A stretch of DNA of 26,159 nucleotides from Candidatus Brachythrix odensensis (GTDB lineage: Bacteria; Chloroflexota; Anaerolineae; J036; Brachytrichaceae). Location: NCBI GenBank assembly GCA_016714465.1, contig JADKDT010000023.1:1-26159 (forward strand). Direction: 5' to 3'. The notes under the pieces were generated by a model, which was given only the letters and a program-made list of their open reading frames with translations, did not search any database and was not told where the DNA came from. Numbering within the stretch: the first letter of the stretch is position 1; each line of letters begins with the position of its first letter. This document shows, one piece after another, positions 21,519 through 26,159 of this stretch. A program made the position numbers and the translations under genes.

Positions 21519-23219
21519 ATGTCGAAGATCCAATCCTATGTGGCTGCCGCGATGGCGGCCAGCCTGCTTCTGAGCGCCTGTGGCGCCGCCCCCACCGCGG
21601 CCCCCCCTGCCGCCGCGACCGCCAAACCCGCCGAGGCCAGCGGTCCCAAGAAGGGCGGCAAGGTCACGATGGGGGTGTGGCAGTCGCCGGCCACCCTGAA
21701 CGGCCTGCTCGGCACCCAGACCGTGATGAACGATGTGCTCGCCTTCGTGACCGAGGGCTTGACCAACGTGCAGGGTGACGGCAGCCGCATCCCGGTCCTG
21801 GCCAAGGAAGTGCCGACCGTGCAGAACGGCGGCGTCAGCGCGGATGGCAAGACGATCACCTACAAGCTGGTCGAAGGCGTCAAATTCCATGACGGCACAA
21901 CCTTTGGCTGCGAAGATCTCCAGGCGAGCCTGAAGGCGATCATGACCCCCGGCGTGGGCATCGTCTCGACCACCGGCTACAGCGACATCGACACGATCGA
22001 CTGCGCGACCCCGAACACGGCGATCGTCAAGTACAAGAACTTCTTCGCCCCGTATCTGACCCTGTTCGGCGGGCTCGAGCTCACCCCGAAGAGCGCCGGC
22101 GACCCGGCCAAGATGAAGGACTGGAGCTTTAACACCAAGCCGATCGGAACGGGCCCATTCAAGGTCGTCGAGTTCAAGGCTGACGAGTTCGTGCGCCTGG
22201 CCCGCAACACCGACTACCGGGTGAAGGATCAGCCGTATCTCGACGAGGTCATCATCCGGATCGTGCCGAGCAGCGAAGTCGCCCGCCAATTGCTGGCCTC
22301 GGGCGAGATCGACGTGATGTGGAACAACACCGAAGCCGACCTGCCCGAGATCGAGAAGCTGGCCGGGGTGAAGGTCTCCAAGCCGCTCCAGATCGGCGGC
22401 GAGCGCATGTTCCTGAACATGGCCGAGAACAAGGATCCGAGCGATCCGAAGAAGCCGCACCCGATCCTGAGCGACCTCAAGGTGCGCCAGGCCATCGCCT
22501 ATGGCATCAACAAGCAGCGCATCATCGACAAGCTGCTGAATGGCCAGGCCAAGCCCGGCACGAGCGAGCTGAACACCGGCTACTTCGAGTGCAAGGAGAT
22601 CCAGCCGTTCCCGTATGACGCGGCCAAGGCCAAAGCCCTGCTCGACGAGGCCGGCTGGAAGGCCGGCGCGGATGGCATTCGCGAGAAGGGCGGGGTCAAG
22701 CTGCGCCTGAAGTACAGCACAACGAGCGGCAACAAGCTGCGCGAGGATTCGCAGGTGTTGGTGGTCGAGGACATGAAGGCGATCGGGGTCGACATGTTCA
22801 TCGAGAACGCGCCCTCGTCGGTGGTGATCGGGTCGTGGGACGGCAACTCGCCCCGCCGGCGCGGCAACTTTGACATCATCATGTACACCACGAATGCCGG
22901 GATCGACCCGCACAGCCAGATGGTGAACCTGTGGTCGTCGGCCCGCATCCCGAGCGAGGCCAGCAAGGCCGGGACCAACTACACCCGCTTCAGCGATCCG
23001 AAGGCTGACGAGCTGCTGGCCAGCGCCGGCAAGGAACCCGACGCCGCCAAGCGCAAGGCGATGTATTGCGAGATGGCCAAGATGACCTATGACCAGGTCA
23101 ACATGATCTACCTGTATCAGCGGCTGAAGATCGACAGCTATCGCGACCGGCTCCAGAACTTCAAGGAGAATGCGTGGAACAGCATCGGCTGGAACGCCGC
23201 GGAGTGGTGGGTTAAGTAA
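21519..23219 (+). CDS. ABC importer substrate-binding lipoprotein (SBP_bac_5, peptide/nickel/opine type)
   Basis: 566 residues. The signal peptide ends in the lipobox Leu-Leu-Ser-Ala-Cys with Cys21, followed by a Pro/Ala/Thr-rich tether (GAAPTAAPPAAATAKPAEA). The family 5 fold starts at GGKVTMGVWQSPATLNGL and continues with LVEGVKFHDGTTFGCEDLQA (the family's W/F-HDG block), GTGPFKVVEF, VRQAIAYGINKQRIIDKLL, and AKALLDEAGWK. It binds a peptide or similar solute outside the membrane and hands it to the two permeases that follow without a gap. The exact substrate is not readable. The strong AAAGGAGG site fits a highly expressed binding protein. Confidence 0.93.
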   Translation: MSKIQSYVAAAMAASLLLSACGAAPTAAPPAAATAKPAEASGPKKGGKVTMGVWQSPATLNGLLGTQTVMNDVLAFVTEGLTNVQGDGSRIPVLAKEVPTVQNGGVSADGKTITYKLVEGVKFHDGTTFGCEDLQASLKAIMTPGVGIVSTTGYSDIDTIDCATPNTAIVKYKNFFAPYLTLFGGLELTPKSAGDPAKMKDWSFNTKPIGTGPFKVVEFKADEFVRLARNTDYRVKDQPYLDEVIIRIVPSSEVARQLLASGEIDVMWNNTEADLPEIEKLAGVKVSKPLQIGGERMFLNMAENKDPSDPKKPHPILSDLKVRQAIAYGINKQRIIDKLLNGQAKPGTSELNTGYFECKEIQPFPYDAAKAKALLDEAGWKAGADGIREKGGVKLRLKYSTTSGNKLREDSQVLVVEDMKAIGVDMFIENAPSSVVIGSWDGNSPRRRGNFDIIMYTTNAGIDPHSQMVNLWSSARIPSEASKAGTNYTRFSDPKADELLASAGKEPDAAKRKAMYCEMAKMTYDQVNMIYLYQRLKIDSYRDRLQNFKENAWNSIGWNAAEWWVK

Positions 23220-24191
23220 GTGACCAAGTACGTCGTCCGGCGGCTCGTCCAGGCCATCCCGCTCCTGCTCGCGATCAGCGTGATGATCTTCCTGCTGATG
23301 CAGCTCATCCCGGGCGGGCCGCTGGCGGCGTACGAAAACAACCCGAACCTGACCCCGGAGGACCTTGAACGGCTGAAGGCCGAGTTCGGACTGAACGCGC
23401 CCATCCACGAGCGCTACTTCAAGTGGCTGGGCAGCGTGCTGACGGGCGACTGGGGCACCTCGCTGGTGAGCAAACGCCCGGTCCTGGCGGAGATCGGTGA
23501 GCGCATCCCGAACACGTTCTACCTCGCGCTCACCGCCTTCATCGGCTCGCTGTTGATCTCTATCCCGATCGGGGTGATCAGCGCAACCCGGCAGTATTCG
23601 AAGTTCGACAACTTCTTCACCACACTTGCCTTCATGGGCCAGTCGCTGCCGGTGTTCTGGATGGGGCTGATCGTCATCATCATCTTCAACGTCGCCATCA
23701 AACAGCCGGATGGGCGCCCGTTTCTGCCGGGCGGCGGGATGGCGACGATCGGGGCCGACTTTGACATGGGCGATCGGCTGCGGCATCTCATCCTGCCCGC
23801 GGCAGTCCTGATCTTTTTCAACCTGGGCACCCACGTGCGCTATATGCGCAGCGGCATGCTCGACGTCATGCATCAGGACTTTATCCGGACCGCGCGGGCA
23901 AAGGGCCTGGACGAGATGGGGGTAATCGCCAAACACGGCGTGCGCAACGCGATCCTGCCCCTGATCACCATCATCGGCCTGGAGTTGCCGGGCCTGTTCA
24001 ACGGGGCGCTGATCACTGAGACGATCTTCTCCTGGCCGGGGATGGGCCGGCTGTTCTTCAACGCCATCGACCGCTCGGACTATGCGGTCATGATGGGCGT
24101 GCTGATGATCAGCGCGGCCCTGATCGTGCTGTCGGGCCTGCTCACTGATGTGATGTACGGGCTGTTGAACCCGCGCATCCGCTTCGAGTAA
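23220..24191 (+). CDS. ABC importer permease, DppB-like
   Basis: 323 residues from a GTG that directly follows the binding-protein stop. The first helix (about 9-30, VQAIPLLLAISVMIFLLMQL) and the PGGP block after it are typical of DppB/OppB/GsiC proteins, as is GLNAPIHERYFKWLG. Further helices include ALTAFIGSLLISIPIGVIS. The ATPase-docking EAA loop reads RTARAKGLDEMGVIAKHGVRN (split about 222-242), then the terminal block ITETIFSWPGMGRLF. It forms the transmembrane channel with the next gene. Confidence 0.93.
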   Translation: MTKYVVRRLVQAIPLLLAISVMIFLLMQLIPGGPLAAYENNPNLTPEDLERLKAEFGLNAPIHERYFKWLGSVLTGDWGTSLVSKRPVLAEIGERIPNTFYLALTAFIGSLLISIPIGVISATRQYSKFDNFFTTLAFMGQSLPVFWMGLIVIIIFNVAIKQPDGRPFLPGGGMATIGADFDMGDRLRHLILPAAVLIFFNLGTHVRYMRSGMLDVMHQDFIRTARAKGLDEMGVIAKHGVRNAILPLITIIGLELPGLFNGALITETIFSWPGMGRLFFNAIDRSDYAVMMGVLMISAALIVLSGLLTDVMYGLLNPRIRFE

Positions 24192-24202
24192 CCAGCGACG
24201 CC

Positions 24203-25129
24203 ATGGCCTCACTCACCGCCCTCCGCCCGGCCGCCTCCGCGCTCGCGGCCCCGCGCACGCTTGGCCAGATGGTGTGGCGGCGCTTTCGGCAGCATCGCCC
24301 GGCCCTGATCGGGCTGGTTGGGATGGCGGTCATTCTGCTCCTGGCGGCGCTTGTGCCGCTGCTGACCAACTATGACGCGCTCAAGACGAATGTCGACTTC
24401 ATCCGTAATGCGCCGAGCATCGAGCACATCTTCGGGACCGACGAGCTGGGGCGCGACCTCTTCATCCGGCTGTGGGCAGGCGCGCGGATCTCGCTGTTGA
24501 TCGGGGTATCGACGATGGGCATCGCCATCGCGATCGGCACGCTGGTGGGCGCCGCCGCCGGCTATTACGGCGGGCGGATCGACAACGTGCTGATGCGCTT
24601 CACCGACTTCATGCTGAGCATCCCGCAGCTGTTCCTGCTGCTGCTCTTCGCCCAGTTGCTGCGGACGACCAACAATCCGGTCCTGAGCGGCGGGCCGCTC
24701 CCGATCATCACCATCATTGGGATTCTGGCCTGGATGCCGATTGCCCGCCTGGTGCGCGGGCAGTTTCTGGCCCTCAAGACCCGCGACTACGTCGAGGCGG
24801 CCCGGGCGATGGGGGTGAGCAACGCCCGGATCATCTTCCGGCACATCCTGCCCAACGCAGCCAGCCCCATCATCGTGGCGGCCACGCTGCGGGTGGGCGC
24901 GGCGATCATCACCGAGAGCACCCTGAGCTTTCTCGGCTTTGGGGTGCAGCCACCCACCCCGACCTGGGGAAACATGCTCAAGAACGCCCAGGCCCAGATG
25001 ACCTATGCCCCCTGGACGGCGATCTTCCCCGGCCTGGCGATCTTCGTGACCGTGCTGGCGATCAACTACATCGGCGACGGCCTGCGCGACGCCCTCGACC
25101 CGCGCACGCTGGTGAAGGCGCGCCGGTAG
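24203..25129 (+). CDS. ABC importer permease, DppC-like
   Basis: 308 residues, 11 nt after the first permease. Characteristic of DppC/OppC/GsiD: an N-terminal soluble tail with RRFRQHRPALIGLVGMAVIL, the loop block HIFGTDELGRDLFIRLWAGA, and the EAA loop RDYVEAARAMGVSNARIIF (about 194-212) followed by RHILPNA. The C-terminal block is ESTLSFLGFGVQPPTPTWGN. With the binding protein and DppB-like partner it forms three of the five usual subunits. No ATPase gene follows; a convergent beta-helix gene does. Confidence 0.93.
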   Translation: MASLTALRPAASALAAPRTLGQMVWRRFRQHRPALIGLVGMAVILLLAALVPLLTNYDALKTNVDFIRNAPSIEHIFGTDELGRDLFIRLWAGARISLLIGVSTMGIAIAIGTLVGAAAGYYGGRIDNVLMRFTDFMLSIPQLFLLLLFAQLLRTTNNPVLSGGPLPIITIIGILAWMPIARLVRGQFLALKTRDYVEAARAMGVSNARIIFRHILPNAASPIIVAATLRVGAAIITESTLSFLGFGVQPPTPTWGNMLKNAQAQMTYAPWTAIFPGLAIFVTVLAINYIGDGLRDALDPRTLVKARR

Positions 25130-25146
25130 CAAGCACGGTCAGGCGT

Positions 25147-25257
25147 AGGTTGGTTTGATCAGGTGGATAAGGTGCGGTAAGGTTTGATCAGGTGGCATGT
25201 TCCGCCAACGTATCTACCTGACCACACCTTATTCACCTGATCAAACCTGACGAACCT
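25147..25257. repeat. Mirror-image arrays of AGGT boxes with a 9-10-nt period, forming a 27-bp inverted repeat
   Basis: AGGT starts at 25147, 25161, 25170, 25180 and 25190. ACCT (AGGT on the other strand) starts at 25216, 25226, 25235, 25245 and 25254. The spacing is 9-10 nt apart from one 14-nt step. The segments 25152-25178 and 25221-25247 pair over 27 positions with one mismatch and one G-T pair. GGTTTGATCAGGTGG occurs twice on the left (25152, 25181), so two competing pairings exist with the same right arm. It lies between convergent genes. Confidence 0.65.
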
Positions 25258-25309
25258 TGCCCCGCCTGGAACATGTCATCCGTGATCCGTGAGTCAGACA
25301 AATGCCCAC

Positions 25310-25514
25310 TTACCGCGCTACGAGCGGCAGATACGCCCGCGGCGAGGTGAGCGACTCGTCATAGCCGATGTCATACCTTCCGCCCAGCGGGCGCGGGTCT
25401 TCGTCGAAGTCGGCCGTCAGGCCGGCATTCGCGCCGGTGTTGATTGCGGCGCTGCCGGCGCCGAGGTGATAGTCATCCGCCCATGGGTTGGCAAAGCGCG
25501 GATCTCCAAACAGA
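25310..25514 (-). CDS. C-terminal tail of the right-edge beta-helix protein, in a shifted frame, ending YLPLVAR
   Basis: Read on the minus strand after a one-base shift at about 25514, the protein continues LFGDPRFANPWADDYHLG, then SAAINTGANAGLTADFDEDP, GGRYDIGYDES and the final SPRAYLPLVAR, stop 25310-25312. This is a complete choice-of-anchor-Q-like ending, matching the DFEGDPR...DIGYDEY end of the 12793 gene. An extra T (minus strand) at 25514 would explain the break. It is part of the same gene as the next entry. Confidence 0.7.
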
Positions 25515-26159
25515 GCTGCTCGCGCCGGTCAGAATGCCGCCCGCCCGATTGAGTGCATTGCCAAAGAACAAGTTGAAGTTCTCGTTGACCGTCCCGCCAG
25601 CGCGGCTGATCCCGATGGTGTGGCTGGCGATGATGGTGTTGGTGAGGTTGAGGGTTCCGGATACAACGAAAATGGCCGACCCAGCGGCGAGGGTCGGGCT
25701 GGCAATCGTGACATGGTCGATGCCGGCGTTGGCCGCCTCGGCGAAGGCCGCGGCCGCGCCGAGGTGCGCCTCATTTCGGGCGAACAGGCTGTTGACGAAC
25801 CGGATGTTGACCCTGGGAAACGATGGTGGAAAACCCCCACCGCTGACGCTGGCACGGTTGTCGACAAACTGAGTGGCTGTGACCGCCACCCTGTCATTGA
25901 CGGCCAGTCCGCCACCTGAAGCCGCCCGATTGCCCTGAAACAGGCTCTTTGACACCTCCGCGCCGCGGCGTGCGAGCAAGCCGCTTGCTGCCTGGCTGAG
26001 GCGCAAAAGCGTGCTGGTCGTGACCCCATCACTGGCGACAAAGGCGCCGCCGCCGCCGAGGACGGCCGTGTTGCTGAAGAAGCGCGCGTCAACAAGGGTC
26101 AAGGTGGAACTGACGTAGAGCGCGCCGCCGTTGCCCGCGAGCGCCTGATTGGCCTCGAA
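25473..26159 (-). CDS. Secreted beta-helix protein (5' end outside the window, frameshifted near its 3' end)
   Basis: The frame is open to the right edge (FEANQALAGNGGALYVSSTL before the first TTG), so the N-terminus and any signal peptide are missing. Visible coils are ARFFSNTAVLGGGGAFV, SLFQGNRAASGGGLAV, TQFVDNRASVSGGGF and SLFARNEAHLGAAAAF. The stretch LNLTNTIIASHTIGISR matches ITNTIIVSHTIGISR in the 12793 gene, so the two are paralogues. The frame then ends early with SVWRSALCQPMGG after the shift at about 25514. Its role is presumably at the cell surface; no catalytic motif is evident. Confidence 0.8.
   Translation of the reverse strand, partial: FEANQALAGNGGALYVSSTLTLVDARFFSNTAVLGGGGAFVASDGVTTSTLLRLSQAASGLLARRGAEVSKSLFQGNRAASGGGLAVNDRVAVTATQFVDNRASVSGGGFPPSFPRVNIRFVNSLFARNEAHLGAAAAFAEAANAGIDHVTIASPTLAAGSAIFVVSGTLNLTNTIIASHTIGISRAGGTVNENFNLFFGNALNRAGGILTGASSSVWRSALCQPMGG

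Noticed and set aside
21495..24212. 905-residue open frame on the minus strand opposite the importer genes
   Set aside because: It mirrors three clearly recognised plus-strand genes, has His/Asp/Gln/Arg-rich low-complexity translation and no family motif; a high-GC antisense shadow.
1..26159. CRISPR arrays, insertion sequences, prophage, tRNA or rRNA genes
   Set aside because: No regularly spaced identical repeats of CRISPR length, no transposase or phage protein, and no tRNA TPsiC-arm or rRNA sequence was recognised on either strand.

Overview
This is a high-GC bacterial window that looks like a Chloroflexota genome (Anaerolineae-like or a relative). The grounds are a giant DUF2298 / 'Chlor_Arch_YYY' membrane protein, tandem GT39-type membrane glycosyltransferases, GT2-methyltransferase fusions, secreted beta-helix proteins with a shared Leu-Pro-Leu-Val-x-Arg-type C-terminus, and an SBP_bac_5 peptide-type importer. 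The lineage is inferred from gene content only. No rRNA, tRNA, CRISPR array, transposase or phage gene was seen.

Layout. (1) 1-6441, plus strand, envelope glycan genes: the end of one GT39-like protein, a second GT39-like protein with a C-terminal PA14-like domain whose first 1.2 kb is full of frameshifts, and two tandem GT2-methyltransferase fusions. (2) 6499-11800, minus strand: a ~1,770-residue GT39 + DUF2298 protein, cut by one frameshift near 7003. (3) 11946-14871, plus strand: an orphan AbrB-type regulator, a META-domain lipoprotein and a secreted beta-helix protein. (4) 14944-17261: an operon of purine nucleoside phosphorylase, a two-TM protein with a Thr/Pro linker, and a GNAT acetyltransferase. 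(5) 17262-18072: a gene-free stretch whose first ~550 bases are extremely GC-rich. (6) 18073-19565: a DUF1684 protein and an aldo/keto reductase, overlapping ATGA. (7) 19611-20303, minus strand: a eukaryotic-type (AroQ-beta) chorismate mutase with all catalytic residues. (8) 20441-21371: a secreted protein split by a frameshift. (9) 21519-25129: solute-binding lipoprotein plus two permeases of a peptide-type ABC importer, with no ATPase. (10) 25310 to the right edge, minus strand: a second secreted beta-helix protein, also frameshifted.

Three patterns cut across the genes. First, nearly every transcription-unit boundary carries a long, nearly perfect hairpin or palindrome (16-30 bp arms, loop 0-3 nt). 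None has a U-tract, and two loop-less members sit between divergent genes, where a terminator is not expected. Second, six unit-leading genes have a TANNNT-like -10 box exactly 7-8 nt before the start codon and no Shine-Dalgarno sequence, which points to leaderless mRNAs. Third, three secreted proteins end in the same short C-terminal motif.

Single-base frameshifts recur. They are dense in the first 1.5 kb and sparse elsewhere, which looks more like local sequence error than gene decay, though reads would be needed to decide.
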